A stretch of DNA of 64,000 nucleotides from an uncultured Bacteroidales bacterium (GTDB taxonomy: Bacteria > Bacteroidota > Bacteroidia > Bacteroidales > UBA932): contig CALVAD010000002.1 of NCBI GenBank assembly GCA_944325495.1, positions 62,001 to 126,000 of the forward strand, in the 5' to 3' direction. The notes beneath the pieces were generated by a model. That model did not search any database and was not told where the DNA came from. It saw only the letters and a program-made list of their open reading frames with translations. Below are positions 25,113 to 34,736 of the stretch, in pieces (the stretch's first letter is position 1; each line of letters starts with the position of its first letter). The position numbers and the translations under genes are program-made.

Positions 25113-26354
25113 TCAGTCTAAAGTGTGAACTGCCAGCCCGGAACGGAGCTTGGGCTCGAACCAGGTGGTCTTGGGAGGCATTATCATGCCTTTGTCCGCG
25201 ATATTGATGAGCTGGCCCATCGACACGGGGTACAGGGCGAAAGCCACCTTCATCTCCCCGGAGTCGACCCGCCTCGAAAGTTCGCCCAGGCCGCGTATGC
25301 CGCCCACGAAATCGATGCGCTTGTCGGTACGCAGGTCCTTGATTCCCAGCAGCTTGTCCAGGACGAGCCGCGAGAGCACGGTGACATCCAGCACCCCTAT
25401 CGGGTCGTCGTCATCGTAGCGTCCCGGCTTCGCGGTCAGCGAATACCAGCGCCCGTCGAGGTACATGGAGAAGTTGTGCAGCCTGCCCGGACGATAGACC
25501 TCCGCGCCCGTGCACACGACTTCGAAATCCTCCGACAGCCTGTCGAGGAAGGTCCTGCTGTCCATTCCCGCAAGATCCTTGACCACCCGGTTGTAGTCGA
25601 TGATCCTGAGCTGGCTCTCGGGGAAGCACACGGCCATGAACCAGTTGTATTCCTCCTCGCCAGTATGATCGGGATTCATGGCCCTCTTCTCGGCACCGAC
25701 CCTCGCCGCGGCGGCGGTGCGGTGGTGCCCGTCGGCCACATAGAAGGCGTCAACCTCGCCGGCGAATATGCTGCCGATGCGGGTTATGGCGTCCTCGTCG
25801 TCGATGACCCAGAATTCATGGCCGAAGCCGTTCTCGTCGGTGAAACGGTATTCAGGAGGTCCGGCGACGGCCTCGGAGACTATCGCGGCGAGCCCGTCGT
25901 TGTCCTTGTACGAGAAGAAAACGGGCTCGATGTTGGCGTTCTGAATCCGCACATGGACCATCCTGTCGTCCTCCTTGTCCTTGCGGGTAAGCTCGTGCTT
26001 CTTGATGGCTCCCGAGCTGTAGTCGTCGGTGTGGGCGCACAGGACTATCCCGTACTGGGTGCGGCCGTCCATGGTCTGCGCATAGACATAGTAGCACGGC
26101 CTGGGGTCGCGCACGAGCCAGCCGTTCCGGCGCCATCTGCGGAAATTCTCCACGGCCTTGTCGTAGACTCTCGGGTCGTGGTCCGGAAGCATGGGTTCGA
26201 AATCTATCTCGGGCTTGGTTATATGGAGCAGGGACTTCTCCCCCGCCATAGCCCTGGCCTCCTTCGAATCCAGCACGTCGTAAGGAGGGGCGGCGACCTC
26301 GGTCACCAGCTCCCTGGGCGGGCGCAGAGCGGCAAACGGTTTAACTCTTACCAT
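25113..26354 (-). CDS. DUF1015 family protein, possible serine kinase-like enzyme
   Basis: The 413-residue protein matches the DUF1015 pattern: the N-terminal VKPFAALRP and AAPPYDVLDS, the central HELTRKDKEDDR, the DGHHR motif in FYVADGHHRTAAAARV, and C-terminal GGIRGLGELSRRVDSGEMKVAFALYPVSMGQLINIAD followed by MPPKTTWFEPKLRSGL. The DGHHR motif is shared with ParB/Srx-fold proteins such as SbnI, reported as a free-serine kinase, so a role in phosphoserine metabolism is plausible. The location directly after serC and serA supports this. The exact reaction is an inference. Confidence 0.85.
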   Translation of the reverse strand: MVRVKPFAALRPPRELVTEVAAPPYDVLDSKEARAMAGEKSLLHITKPEIDFEPMLPDHDPRVYDKAVENFRRWRRNGWLVRDPRPCYYVYAQTMDGRTQYGIVLCAHTDDYSSGAIKKHELTRKDKEDDRMVHVRIQNANIEPVFFSYKDNDGLAAIVSEAVAGPPEYRFTDENGFGHEFWVIDDEDAITRIGSIFAGEVDAFYVADGHHRTAAAARVGAEKRAMNPDHTGEEEYNWFMAVCFPESQLRIIDYNRVVKDLAGMDSRTFLDRLSEDFEVVCTGAEVYRPGRLHNFSMYLDGRWYSLTAKPGRYDDDDPIGVLDVTVLSRLVLDKLLGIKDLRTDKRIDFVGGIRGLGELSRRVDSGEMKVAFALYPVSMGQLINIADKGMIMPPKTTWFEPKLRSGLAVHTLD

Positions 26355-26361
26355 GGTCTCG

Positions 26362-27282
26362 TCATTTGTTCAGTCTGTACTTCTCGTCGCCGTTCTCGAA
26401 ATAGGCGACTATCTGTCTCGCCGCCGCGAGTCCGGCGTTGATATTGGCCTCGGCGGTCTGCGCCCCCATCTTCTTCGGAGTCGCGAACACTCTCAGCCCG
26501 AACCTGTTCCGCAGGGTCTCATAGTTGCCCGGAGCCACATCCGTCACATATCTGATGTCCGGACGCTCCTCCAGCGCCTGCTCCAGGCCGGCCTCGTCGA
26601 TCACTTCCTTGCGGGCCGTGTTCACGAGCACGGCGTTCTTCGGCATGCTGCATATAAGGTCGCGGCCGATGCTCCCTACCGTCTGGGGAGTCGCGGGGAT
26701 GTGCACGCTCACATAGTCGCTGCGGGAGTACAGCTCCTCGACACCAGCGACCGGTTCGGCGCCTCCCAGGCGTATCTGCTCCGGCGTCAGGAAGGGATCG
26801 GTCGCGAGCACCTTCATCCCCAGCGCCGCAGCCTTTGCGGCGACAAGCCTGCCGACATTGCCGAAGGCCTGCACGCCGAGCGTCCTGCCGCTGATCTCGG
26901 AACCGGTGGAGGGAGTGAACTGCCCGCGTGCCATGAAGATCATCATCGCTATGGCAAGCTCGGCCACCGCGTTGGAGTTCTGGCCCGGAGTGTTCATGGC
27001 CACCACACCCCTCGCGCTGCATGCGGCGAGGTCGAGATTGTCGTATCCCGCACCGGCGCGCACGACTATGCGGAGCTTCGGCGCCGCGGCGACCACGTCG
27101 GCGGTCACCTTGTCGGAACGCACGATCAGCGCGTCCGCATCGGCGACGGCAGCCGCCAGTTCGGCCTCTCCGGCATATTTCTCAAGCAAGGCGAATTCGT
27201 ATCCGGCCGCCTCGACTATCTTCCTGATGCCCTCCACCGCCACCGGCGCGAAGGGCTTCTGTGTCGCAACCAGGACTTTCAT
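26362..27282 (-). CDS. serA: D-3-phosphoglycerate dehydrogenase (short form)
   Basis: SerA oxidises 3-phosphoglycerate to 3-phosphohydroxypyruvate, the first step of serine synthesis. The 306-residue protein from MKVLVATQ has the D-2-hydroxyacid dehydrogenase fold: substrate loop [11 protein letters not shown], nucleotide-binding [14 protein letters not shown] (the usual GxGxxG is altered to GVQAFGNVG), the catalytic Arg in [10 protein letters not shown], and MGAQTAEAN near the end. The usual catalytic HxGxxT appears without His here. It lacks the ACT regulatory domain of long SerA forms, so serine feedback by that domain is not expected. The start overlaps the serC stop as ATGA. Confidence 0.88.
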   Translation of the reverse strand: MKVLVATQKPFAPVAVEGIRKIVEAAGYEFALLEKYAGEAELAAAVADADALIVRSDKVTADVVAAAPKLRIVVRAGAGYDNLDLAACSARGVVAMNTPGQNSNAVAELAIAMMIFMARGQFTPSTGSEISGRTLGVQAFGNVGRLVAAKAAALGMKVLATDPFLTPEQIRLGGAEPVAGVEELYSRSDYVSVHIPATPQTVGSIGRDLICSMPKNAVLVNTARKEVIDEAGLEQALEERPDIRYVTDVAPGNYETLRNRFGLRVFATPKKMGAQTAEANINAGLAAARQIVAYFENGDEKYRLNK

Positions 27283-28352
27283 CGGCATACGCGGCTTTCA
27301 AAATCCCTCATGCACTTGACCAGAGCCTCCACATCCTCCTGGGTGCAGGCGTTGTAGATGGAGGCGCGGAAACCGCCCACGGAGCGATGTCCCTTGATTC
27401 CCACTATGTCGCGGGAGGTGGCGAAATTCAGGAATTCGTCCTGCAGATGCTCATATCCGGGAGCCATCACGAAGCATACGTTCATGATCGACCTGTCGGC
27501 CACAGCGGCCGTTCCCACGAAGAGGTCGTTGCGGTCGATTTCGGCATACAGGGTCTCGGCCTTGCGGACATCGGCCTCATGTATCGCGTCCACTCCGCCC
27601 ACGCTCTTGAGCCACTTGAGGGTCTCGTTCATCACGAAGATGGAGAATACGGGAGGCGTGTTGAACATGGACTCCTTGTCGATATGCACGCGGTAGTCGA
27701 GCATCGTGGGGATATGGCGGCTGACCTTGCCGAGCGAATCCTTCCTGACTATGGCGAACGCGACTCCGGCAGGACCGGCGTTCTTCTGCGCGCCGCCGTA
27801 GATCAGGGCGTACTTGCTCACGTCCACCCTGCGGCTCAGGATGTCCGACGACATGTCGGCTATCAGGGGCACGGGGCAGTCGATGTCCTCGCGCAGCTCG
27901 GTTCCGTAAATGGTGTTGTTGGTGGTGATATGGAAATAATCGAGGTCAGCGGGGATTTCATAGCCCTTCGGGATATAGGAATAGTTCCTGTCCGCGGAGC
28001 TGGCTACGGCGAAGGCGTCGCCGAGGCCCTGTGCCTCCTTGAGCGCCTTGTGGGCCCAGACTCCGGTATCGAGATAGCCGGCTTTCTTCTCAAGATAGTT
28101 CATGGGAACCAGCAGGAACTCCAGGCTGGCCCCGCTGCCGAGGAAGAGCACCTCGTGGGTGTCGGGAATGTCGAGCAGTTCCTTCCAGAGAGCCCGGCAC
28201 TCGTCCATGACCTCCACCCAGGCCTTGCTGCGGTGGGAAGTCGAAATCAGTGAAACTCCGGTACCTTTGAAGTCCCTGAGAGCGTCGATCGCGTTGTCGA
28301 CGGCCACCTTCGGAAGAAGGCAGGGGCCGGCGTTGAAAACATGCTTGGCCAT
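27279..28352 (-). CDS. serC: Phosphoserine aminotransferase
   Basis: SerC converts 3-phosphohydroxypyruvate and glutamate to phosphoserine. The 357-residue class V PLP enzyme starts [18 protein letters not shown], with phosphate-binding STSHRSKAW and [10 protein letters not shown], the PLP lysine in [12 protein letters not shown], and the ending [22 protein letters not shown]. Length is normal. It lies 12 bases after yigZ and overlaps serA. A serB gene for the last step of serine synthesis is not in the window. Confidence 0.96.
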   Translation of the reverse strand: MAKHVFNAGPCLLPKVAVDNAIDALRDFKGTGVSLISTSHRSKAWVEVMDECRALWKELLDIPDTHEVLFLGSGASLEFLLVPMNYLEKKAGYLDTGVWAHKALKEAQGLGDAFAVASSADRNYSYIPKGYEIPADLDYFHITTNNTIYGTELREDIDCPVPLIADMSSDILSRRVDVSKYALIYGGAQKNAGPAGVAFAIVRKDSLGKVSRHIPTMLDYRVHIDKESMFNTPPVFSIFVMNETLKWLKSVGGVDAIHEADVRKAETLYAEIDRNDLFVGTAAVADRSIMNVCFVMAPGYEHLQDEFLNFATSRDIVGIKGHRSVGGFRASIYNACTQEDVEALVKCMRDFESRVCR

Positions 28353-28364
28353 AGTAATTATAAG

Positions 28365-28961
28365 TTAGTCATTAAATATACCTAATTTTTTTATCCTCTC
28401 CAAAAAATCCTTTTCGGCCGACAGCCTGACGAAGGCTTCGAGAGAGCATTCGTTCCGGAAGGACTGCGCGCGCTGAGGCAGCGACATGTCCTTCATCAGC
28501 TTCATCACGGCCGGGAGCGAGGAATACGGGAAATCGAGCCGTCTCCACTCCCCCGCGACCTTCTCGACGACCCCGGCCGCGGAGAGCGCGTCGGACGCCG
28601 CGGCCTTGTAGGCTCTCACGAGACCGGGTATCCCCAGCTTTATGCCGCCGAAATACCGGACCACTATCACGGCCACGTCGCTCAGTCCGGCAGCGTCTAT
28701 CCGGCCCAGTATCGGACGGCCGGCGGAACCGGCAGGCTCGCCGTCGTCGCCGGCCCGCCATCTGCTCCCGTCGTGGCCTATCCTGTAGGCGCAGCAGTGA
28801 TGGCGCGCGTCATAGTATTCCTTTCTGGCCTTCGCCAGAAGGGCGCGCACCTCCTCCTCCGTCTCCACGGGATACGCCAGGGCTATGAAACGGCTGCCCT
28901 TGTCGCGGAACAGCCCCTGCGCCGGCCCGGCGATGCTGCGATATGTATCAACTACGCACAT
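28365..28961 (-). CDS. YigZ/IMPACT family protein
   Basis: The 198-residue protein belongs to the UPF0029/IMPACT (YigZ) family: SRFIALAYPVETEEEVRALL, HHCCAYRIG, the strongly conserved GEPAGSAGRPIL, and VIVVRYFGGIKLGIPGLVRAYK. Family members have a ribosomal S5-like fold; the E. coli and eukaryotic relatives are tied to translation control, but the molecular function here is unknown. The ATG at 28961 is chosen over TTG three codons upstream because a TAATTTTG box ends six bases before it. It heads the serine-recQ-dnaG operon. Confidence 0.9.
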   Translation of the reverse strand: MCVVDTYRSIAGPAQGLFRDKGSRFIALAYPVETEEEVRALLAKARKEYYDARHHCCAYRIGHDGSRWRAGDDGEPAGSAGRPILGRIDAAGLSDVAVIVVRYFGGIKLGIPGLVRAYKAAASDALSAAGVVEKVAGEWRRLDFPYSSLPAVMKLMKDMSLPQRAQSFRNECSLEAFVRLSAEKDFLERIKKLGIFND

Positions 28962-28967
28962 TTTAAT

Positions 28968-28998
28968 CAAAATTAGCGATAATTTAGTATCTTCGCAA
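28968..28998 (-). promoter_or_regulatory. Promoter of yigZ-serC-serA-DUF1015-recQ-dnaG
   Basis: Minus strand TTG (28998-28996), 20-base spacer, TAATTTTG (28975-28968). The box ends six bases before the yigZ ATG. On the plus strand TATCTTCG (28988-28995), one mismatch from consensus, ends four bases before the ATG at 29000, so the two promoters overlap. Confidence 0.65.
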
Positions 28999-28999
28999 T

Positions 29000-29563
29000 A
29001 TGGTTTACAAATATCGAATAACCCTCGCCGGGCTGAAAGGTTTCTTCCGCGTGTACCTTGTCGAAGGAGGGAACTCGCTCTACACTTTCCACAAGCAGAT
29101 ACGTTCCGATCTCGAATTTCCCATGGACCAGCCGATTCTGTTCAAGGCTCTCGACGCCGAAGGGCAGGTCGTCGCGCGCTATGCGCTGATGGACATAGGC
29201 TACGGAGCCGTGGACTCCGTCACCATAGCCGATACCGTCAAGGCGGGAGTGGACAGTTTCGTCTATTTCTACGACATACAGAACAAGAAAAGCGTGATCA
29301 TCACCTGCGAGGGGGAAGTCCCCGGCGAGCATGTGAACTCACCCAGGCTTGTCGAGAGCAAGGGACCTGTCCCGGCCGAATTCGACAACGGCTACGTGGC
29401 TTTCGAGGACATGCCCGAAGAACGCCGCAGGCTGCCCGGACAGCCGCCCCTTGCCGGGAAGAGCGACGATGACGACGAGGAAGACATCGACCTCGACGAC
29501 GAGGACGACGAAGAAGACGAGGACAAGGAGGACGAAGAGCTCGTCTACGACGAAAATGAATAG
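29000..29563 (+). CDS. pRiA4b ORF-3-like protein with highly acidic tail
   Basis: The 187-residue protein begins MVYKYRITLAGLKGFFRVYLVEGGNSLYTFH and continues with FVYFYDIQNKKSVIITCEGEV. This resembles the compact PF07929-type domain (plasmid pRiA4b ORF-3-like) found in many Bacteroidota as a standalone protein of unknown function. Residues about 155-187 are almost only Asp and Glu, a tail that recurs in these Bacteroidota relatives. There is no signal peptide, so it is cytoplasmic. It is a single-gene transcript ended by a strong terminator. Confidence 0.7.
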   Translation: MVYKYRITLAGLKGFFRVYLVEGGNSLYTFHKQIRSDLEFPMDQPILFKALDAEGQVVARYALMDIGYGAVDSVTIADTVKAGVDSFVYFYDIQNKKSVIITCEGEVPGEHVNSPRLVESKGPVPAEFDNGYVAFEDMPEERRRLPGQPPLAGKSDDDDEEDIDLDDEDDEEDEDKEDEELVYDENE

Positions 29564-29590
29564 ACGCTCCGCAAGGCGGAGACGAAATAA

Positions 29591-29626
29591 GGACGGCGGC
29601 ACCGGAAATCTCCGATGCCGCCGTCC
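29591..29626. terminator. Bidirectional rho-independent terminator
   Basis: GGACGGCGGCA (29591-29601) pairs perfectly with TGCCGCCGTCC (29616-29626); CGG/CCG extends the stem inside. It is followed by GCTTTAT on the plus strand and by TTATTT on the minus strand, between convergent genes. Confidence 0.85.
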
Positions 29627-29644
29627 GCTTTATCGTTGCGGAGC

Positions 29645-30424
29645 CTACTGCTCCTCCTCTTCTTCGGCCACCTTGCCTACGCGGGCAAGGTCTATATCGA
29701 AGATGAGCGTGGAGTTGGGGCCTATCAGACCGGCACGGCGCGCGCCGTAGCCGAGGTCCGAAGGAATGTAGAGCTCAATCTTTCCTCCTTCGCCGATAAG
29801 CTGCAGGCCTTCCTGCCAGCCCTTGATTACGGAACCGAGCATGAGGCGCACGGAATCGGCGCCCTCGGCAGTCTGGTCAAACACGGTGCCGTCGAGCAGA
29901 GTGCCCTTGTAGCGCACCCACACCGTATCCTTCATGGAGGGAACCACTTCGTTTCCCTGCTCGATTATCTTGTACTGGAGTCCGCTCTCGGTAACCTGAA
30001 CGCCTTCCTTGGACGCGTTCTCGGCAAGGAACTTACGGCCTTCCTCCTCGTTGAGGGTGGAGACATACATGTGCCTCTTCTCAAGATAGGAGTTGAACGC
30101 GTGGTTGATCGACTGGGGGTCATACTTGAACTGCGAAGCGAACTCGGGCGAGCGGAAATCTCCTTCCGCGGCCACGAACGCCTTCATACCCTTCACTATT
30201 TCGCCGTAGTTCAGGTTGTCGCCGAAATTGTTGCCCTTGATTATGCTTCCGAACTGCACTCCGAGCAGATAGCTCACGGAGTCCACCTCAGCCTTCGAGG
30301 GCAGGAAATCGGACGCCTTGAGTTCAGTGGCAGAGCCTTCCGCGGTTTCGGAAGACGGCGCGACATTGTTGCAGGCCGCGACAGAGAGTCCCAGCAGGGA
30401 CAGGAACAAAATTGATTTTTTCAT
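29645..30424 (-). CDS. FKBP-type peptidyl-prolyl isomerase lipoprotein
   Basis: The 259-residue protein has a lipoprotein signal with Cys18 (LSVAAC), a helical FkpA-like N-terminal dimerisation region (VSYLLGVQFGSIIKGN...VKGMKAF), and a C-terminal FKBP domain with DTVWVRYKGTLLDGTVFDQT, VIKGWQEGLQLIGEGGKIELYIPSDLGYG and STLIFDIDLARV. It should act as a periplasmic prolyl isomerase and chaperone anchored to a membrane. The tail is acidic (EEEEEQ). It is downstream of the ROK kinase gene by 28 bases and probably shares its transcript. Confidence 0.93.
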   Translation of the reverse strand: MKKSILFLSLLGLSVAACNNVAPSSETAEGSATELKASDFLPSKAEVDSVSYLLGVQFGSIIKGNNFGDNLNYGEIVKGMKAFVAAEGDFRSPEFASQFKYDPQSINHAFNSYLEKRHMYVSTLNEEEGRKFLAENASKEGVQVTESGLQYKIIEQGNEVVPSMKDTVWVRYKGTLLDGTVFDQTAEGADSVRLMLGSVIKGWQEGLQLIGEGGKIELYIPSDLGYGARRAGLIGPNSTLIFDIDLARVGKVAEEEEEQ

Positions 30425-30452
30425 TATTTAGTTAACAGTTATAGAAGTTGCA

Positions 30453-31415
30453 TCATAGTTCCCAGGCGAGGGCCGAGGCGCCGAGTATGGCGGCGTCGGA
30501 CTCCTTGAGCTGGGAGAAGACGATCTTCACCTTGCCCTTCCACTGGCGCATCAGGTTCTCGTTCATCGCGTTCACCATGGCGTCATAGAAGAACTCCCTG
30601 GCCTTCGCGAGCCCTCCGAAGAGCACTATGGCCTCGGGGGCGCTGAATGCCACGAAATCGGCGAAACTCCTTCCAAGCATCGTGCCCGTATATTCGAAGA
30701 TCCTCCTGGCCAGGGCGTCGCCTTCGACAGCCGCTTCGTAGACGGTCTTGGAGCTGATTTCCTCGACACCCCGCAGCAGCGAGGGTTCGTCGCTGAGCTC
30801 AAGAGCCTCGCGCGCGGAACGCGCGACCCCCATAGCCGAGCAGTAGGTTTCAAGGCATCCGGTCTTGCCGCAGCCGCAGGGCCTTCCGTTGTAGCGCACC
30901 GCGCAGGTGTGTCCGAGCTCTCCCGCATTGCCGTCGTGTCCGTAGACGACCTTGCCGTCGATGACGATTCCGCTTCCGACTCCGGTGCCGAGGGTGATCA
31001 TTATGAAATTCTTCATGCCCCTCGCGGCCCCGTAGGCCATCTCCCCCATCGCGGCCGCGTTGGCGTCGTTGGTCAGCGATACGGCGACCCCGCCGAGGTT
31101 CTCGGACAGGATCTTCGAGAACTCCACGATACCGTCGGCCGCCCAGGCGATGTTCGTCGCGTAGGAAATCTGGCCGGTGTAGTAGTTGGAATTGGGAGCT
31201 CCCACTCCGACTCCGCGGATCTCGCCGGTCTTGCCGCATTCCTCGACGCACGCGCGTATCGCGTCCGCGAGGGCCGACATATAAGCGGCTGCGTCCTTTC
31301 CGTAGGTGTCGGTGCGTATCACCGAGCGCGCGAGCACTTCTCCGCGCGCGTTCACGACTCCTATCTTGGAGGTCTGGCCTCCCACATCGACTCCGACTAC
31401 GAACTGCTTTTCCAT
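30453..31415 (-). CDS. ROK family glucokinase
   Basis: The 320-residue sugar kinase has the ATP-phosphate motif VGVDVGGQTSKIG, the ROK substrate region TNDANAAAMGE, GTGVGSGIVIDGKV, the GHDGNAGELGH segment with the zinc-binding His, and the zinc motif CGCGKTGCLE. These residues fit a glucokinase that phosphorylates imported glucose; mannose or a similar hexose cannot be excluded. It lies 23 bases after a sugar transporter gene, so uptake and first phosphorylation are encoded together. Confidence 0.92.
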   Translation of the reverse strand: MEKQFVVGVDVGGQTSKIGVVNARGEVLARSVIRTDTYGKDAAAYMSALADAIRACVEECGKTGEIRGVGVGAPNSNYYTGQISYATNIAWAADGIVEFSKILSENLGGVAVSLTNDANAAAMGEMAYGAARGMKNFIMITLGTGVGSGIVIDGKVVYGHDGNAGELGHTCAVRYNGRPCGCGKTGCLETYCSAMGVARSAREALELSDEPSLLRGVEEISSKTVYEAAVEGDALARRIFEYTGTMLGRSFADFVAFSAPEAIVLFGGLAKAREFFYDAMVNAMNENLMRQWKGKVKIVFSQLKESDAAILGASALAWEL

Positions 31416-31438
31416 AAATTCAGAAGTTATATGAATCC

Positions 31439-32758
31439 TTATACGGGTATGTTCTTGTTGACGTTCCTGCAGCCCCAGATGGAATAGTAGAGCAGATATG
31501 CGAGCATCGCGATGATGAGCCAGTAGCTCTGGATATATCCGCCCACGGCGGGAACGACCACGTTGTTCTGAAGCAGCGGCATGATTCCTCCGCCGACCAC
31601 GAGCATCATGAAGATGCCGGAAGCCTGCTCAGTGTACTTGCCGAGACCTTCCACGCAGAGGTTGAAGATGGCGCCCCACATGATCGAGGTGCAGATACCG
31701 CAGAGCACGATGAACAGACACTTCACGGGGACATTGCCTCCCTTGAAGGCCATGGTCGCGCTGTCGGGCAGAAGAATGGCCACGAGCAGCAGCACGATGG
31801 CCAGGGACGACACGGAGATCATCTGGGTCCTCGTGGACACCTTTCCGCTTATCACACCGCTGAGCACCCGTCCTACGAGCATAAGCAGCCAGTACACGGA
31901 TACGAGAGTTCCGGCTATGGCCGCGGAGCCTTCGAAGCCTATTCCGCCCTTGTCGGCGGGCTGGCTGAGATAGAAGTTGAGCTCTCCGGGTATGCCGACC
32001 TCGATTCCTACATAGAAGAAGATGGCCACGGCGCCGAGCACGAAGTGCCTGAACGACCATGCGCTGTACTTGTCCTTGACCTTGGGCTGGCCGGACGCCG
32101 CCTCGGCGCGCGCCCTCTCAAGCGCAGGCTCGGGCACGGTCACGCGGCTGATTATCAGGAACGCGATGAGGAAGACGCCCATTCCGATGAAGAGCAGCGG
32201 GGTCACGTCGTTCATCGAGGTCCCCTCGTTCACGGTCCCCACGAGCACGCCTACGAGGAAAGGGGTCAGGGTGGCGGTCAGCGAGTTGAGTGAGCCGCCG
32301 GTCTGTACGAGCTGGTTGCCCTTGTTTCCGCCTCCGCCGAGGGTGTTCAGCATCGGGTTCACGACGGTGTTCAGCATACATACGCAGAAACCGCTTATGA
32401 ACGCTCCGAGCAGATATATTATAAGGTTGAGAGCGACTGTCTGGCCACCATAGTTGAATACGGCCACGTCAGCTCCGGCGATGCTGCTGACATACTGGAC
32501 GAGCAGACCCACGAATCCCACGCCGAGGGCGATCAGGGAGGTCTTCTTGTAGCCGACCGTGGTGAGCATCTTTCCGGCCGGGATGCCCATGAACAGATAG
32601 GCTGCGAAATTCATCATGTTGCCCATCATTCCGGCCCAGGAATACTTGTACCCCCAGATATTGCCGAAGGGTGCGGCCAGATTGGTGATGAAGGCCACCA
32701 TGGCGAAGAGGAAGAACATCGTCACGATCGCCACTGTGCTTGACTTCTTGTTGTTCAT
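31439..32758 (-). CDS. FHS-family sugar/proton symporter (FucP/GluP-like)
   Basis: The 439-residue protein has about twelve membrane helices and the fucose-galactose-glucose symporter features of the major facilitator superfamily: NLAAPFGNIWGYKYSW at the first helix, FMGIPAGKMLTTVGYKKT between helices 2 and 3, and CMLNTVVNPMLNTLGGGGNKGNQL in the middle. The central cytoplasmic loop is charged (ERARAEAASGQPKVKDK). The neighbouring glucokinase suggests glucose or galactose as substrate. It lies 23 bases downstream of the acyl-CoA ligase gene. Confidence 0.88.
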   Translation of the reverse strand: MNNKKSSTVAIVTMFFLFAMVAFITNLAAPFGNIWGYKYSWAGMMGNMMNFAAYLFMGIPAGKMLTTVGYKKTSLIALGVGFVGLLVQYVSSIAGADVAVFNYGGQTVALNLIIYLLGAFISGFCVCMLNTVVNPMLNTLGGGGNKGNQLVQTGGSLNSLTATLTPFLVGVLVGTVNEGTSMNDVTPLLFIGMGVFLIAFLIISRVTVPEPALERARAEAASGQPKVKDKYSAWSFRHFVLGAVAIFFYVGIEVGIPGELNFYLSQPADKGGIGFEGSAAIAGTLVSVYWLLMLVGRVLSGVISGKVSTRTQMISVSSLAIVLLLVAILLPDSATMAFKGGNVPVKCLFIVLCGICTSIMWGAIFNLCVEGLGKYTEQASGIFMMLVVGGGIMPLLQNNVVVPAVGGYIQSYWLIIAMLAYLLYYSIWGCRNVNKNIPV

Positions 32759-32781
32759 AAAACTGGATAATTGGTTATTGG

Positions 32782-34704
32782 TTAATTAATTTTGATGGAT
32801 TCGAGATTCTTTTCGTTGAAAAGCTGCCTGCCTTCGGGGGTCATCGCGTACTCTATCCTTGCGGCATAGAACTTCTCCACCTTGCCGCGCACCATCTTCA
32901 TGGTGGTGTTAAGCATTCCGTTCTGCTCCGTGAACGGAGTGTCGCCCACGATGACAGCCGCGGGCAGCCACTTCTCGGGGAAGAGGCCCGCATGCTTTCC
33001 GCCGGGACGGTAGGAATCGACCTCGGCCTGGATCAGACGGAGCATGGCCTTGCGTCCCTCTTCGGTCGAAGGATCCGCGCCCTCCTTCTTCACGGCCTCG
33101 GCCAATGCGGTCTTGTCGGGGATTACGAGGACCACGGTATAGGGACTCTGGTTGTTGTAGAGGACGGACGCCTCGATGTACGGAGAGCCGTCGGCCAGAC
33201 TGTCCTCATAGCCTTCGGGTGAATACTTCTCGCCGTCGGACGCGATGAGCAGGCTCTTGAAGCGGCCGGTGACATAGAGGAAGCGGGGGTCCTCCTTGCA
33301 GAGATAGCCGCGGTCGCCCGTATGGAGCCAGCCGTCGACGATGGTCTTGGCCGTAGCCTCCGGGTTCTTCCAGTATCCGGCCATCACGTTCTCGCCCCTT
33401 ATGACTATCTCGCCAGTCTCACCGGCGGGCAGGGAATTGCCCTCCTCGTCGCATATCTTGATGTCCATGGGCTGCACGGTGCGGCCGGAGGACCCGAAGC
33501 GCGCATAGCCGGGCGAGTTGGCGCAGATGACGGGCGTCGCCTCGGAGAGGCCGTAGCCCTGGAATATGGGCATGCCTATCGCGTTGAAATATTTCTGCAG
33601 TTCGATGTCCAGCAGCGCGCCTCCGCCGACGAAGAACTGGAGGCGGCCTCCGAAGTTCGCGCGTATCTTCGAGAACACGAGCTTGTCCACGAGGGATATT
33701 ATCGGCTTGCGCCACCACTGCTTCCAGACGGGCTTGCCGGCGTTGTAATATTCACGATTGTAGGCCATGGCCTGCTTGAGACCTATATTGTAGAGCTTCT
33801 CCGCGAACGCTCCGCTCTGCCTGATCCCTTTCTCGAAGTTCTTCTTGAAGTTCTTTGAAAGAGTGGGCACCGAGAGCATGACATGCGGACGGACCTCGCG
33901 TATCGCCACGGGAATGTTCTTGAGCAGCGACACCGTGCTCTTGCCGCAGGGCACCGTGGCTATGCTGCCGCCGTAACTCATCATCACATAGAAACCGGCC
34001 ACATGGGCGAAGCAGTGGTCCAGCGGCAGGATGATAAGCATCACGGAGCCTTCGTCCACTCCTATGACCGAGCGGGCCTGCTCGACGTTGGCCGTGTAGT
34101 TGCGGTGCGTCAGCAATATCCCCTTGGGGTCGGCCGTGGTCCCGGAAGTATAGCTTATGTTGGCATAGTCGTCCGGCTTCACGGACGCGATGCGCTGCTC
34201 CAGCTCGTCGGGATGCGCGGCCATGTACTTGATGCCGGCCTCCCTTATGTCGTCCAGATACATCTCGTTCTCCTTCAGGGGAATCCTGTCCATCACTATG
34301 ACCTTCTCGACCTCGGGGCAGCGGTCTATCACCCTGCGCACCTTCTCTATCTGGCTCTGCGAAGCCACGACGAAACGGGAGTCGGAGTGGTTGATGCGGA
34401 ACAGCAGGTCGTGGTCGGATTCCAGCTTGAAGGACAGAGGCACGTTCACGGCTCCGGCATAGAGTATGCCGAGCTCGGTGAATATCCACTGGTTGCGGCC
34501 TTCGGCTATCATAGCCACCTTCTCGCCCTTCTGCAGTCCGATGGACATGAATCCGGCGGCGAGTATGCGCCCCTCGTCCCTGGTCTGCCTGAACGAGGTC
34601 TCGGTCCACGCACCGTCAGCCTTTTCCCTGAGAAAGGTGCTGTCGGCATATCTGGCCGTGTATTTCTCGACGAAGTCGATGATGGTCGGTCGTTTGTTCT
34701 CCAT
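32782..34704 (-). CDS. Long-chain fatty acid-CoA ligase (AMP-forming)
   Basis: The 640-residue adenylate-forming enzyme has the P-loop YTSGTTADPKGILLTH, the adenine motif QGYGLSEATPV, the TGDRGYL motif, and FKSLLIASDGEKYSPEGYE in the C-terminal hinge, where Asp/Arg-type residues control domain rotation. The inserted region between P-loop and adenine motif (GKPVWKQWWRKPIISLVDKLVFSKIRANFGG) marks the long-chain acyl-CoA synthetase group. The product would enter phospholipid synthesis or remodelling. It is 32 bases after the first deoxynucleoside kinase gene. Confidence 0.92.
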   Translation of the reverse strand: MENKRPTIIDFVEKYTARYADSTFLREKADGAWTETSFRQTRDEGRILAAGFMSIGLQKGEKVAMIAEGRNQWIFTELGILYAGAVNVPLSFKLESDHDLLFRINHSDSRFVVASQSQIEKVRRVIDRCPEVEKVIVMDRIPLKENEMYLDDIREAGIKYMAAHPDELEQRIASVKPDDYANISYTSGTTADPKGILLTHRNYTANVEQARSVIGVDEGSVMLIILPLDHCFAHVAGFYVMMSYGGSIATVPCGKSTVSLLKNIPVAIREVRPHVMLSVPTLSKNFKKNFEKGIRQSGAFAEKLYNIGLKQAMAYNREYYNAGKPVWKQWWRKPIISLVDKLVFSKIRANFGGRLQFFVGGGALLDIELQKYFNAIGMPIFQGYGLSEATPVICANSPGYARFGSSGRTVQPMDIKICDEEGNSLPAGETGEIVIRGENVMAGYWKNPEATAKTIVDGWLHTGDRGYLCKEDPRFLYVTGRFKSLLIASDGEKYSPEGYEDSLADGSPYIEASVLYNNQSPYTVVLVIPDKTALAEAVKKEGADPSTEEGRKAMLRLIQAEVDSYRPGGKHAGLFPEKWLPAAVIVGDTPFTEQNGMLNTTMKMVRGKVEKFYAARIEYAMTPEGRQLFNEKNLESIKIN

Positions 34705-34736
34705 ATGGTTATCAGTTTTAAATTGTCGTTCCTGGA

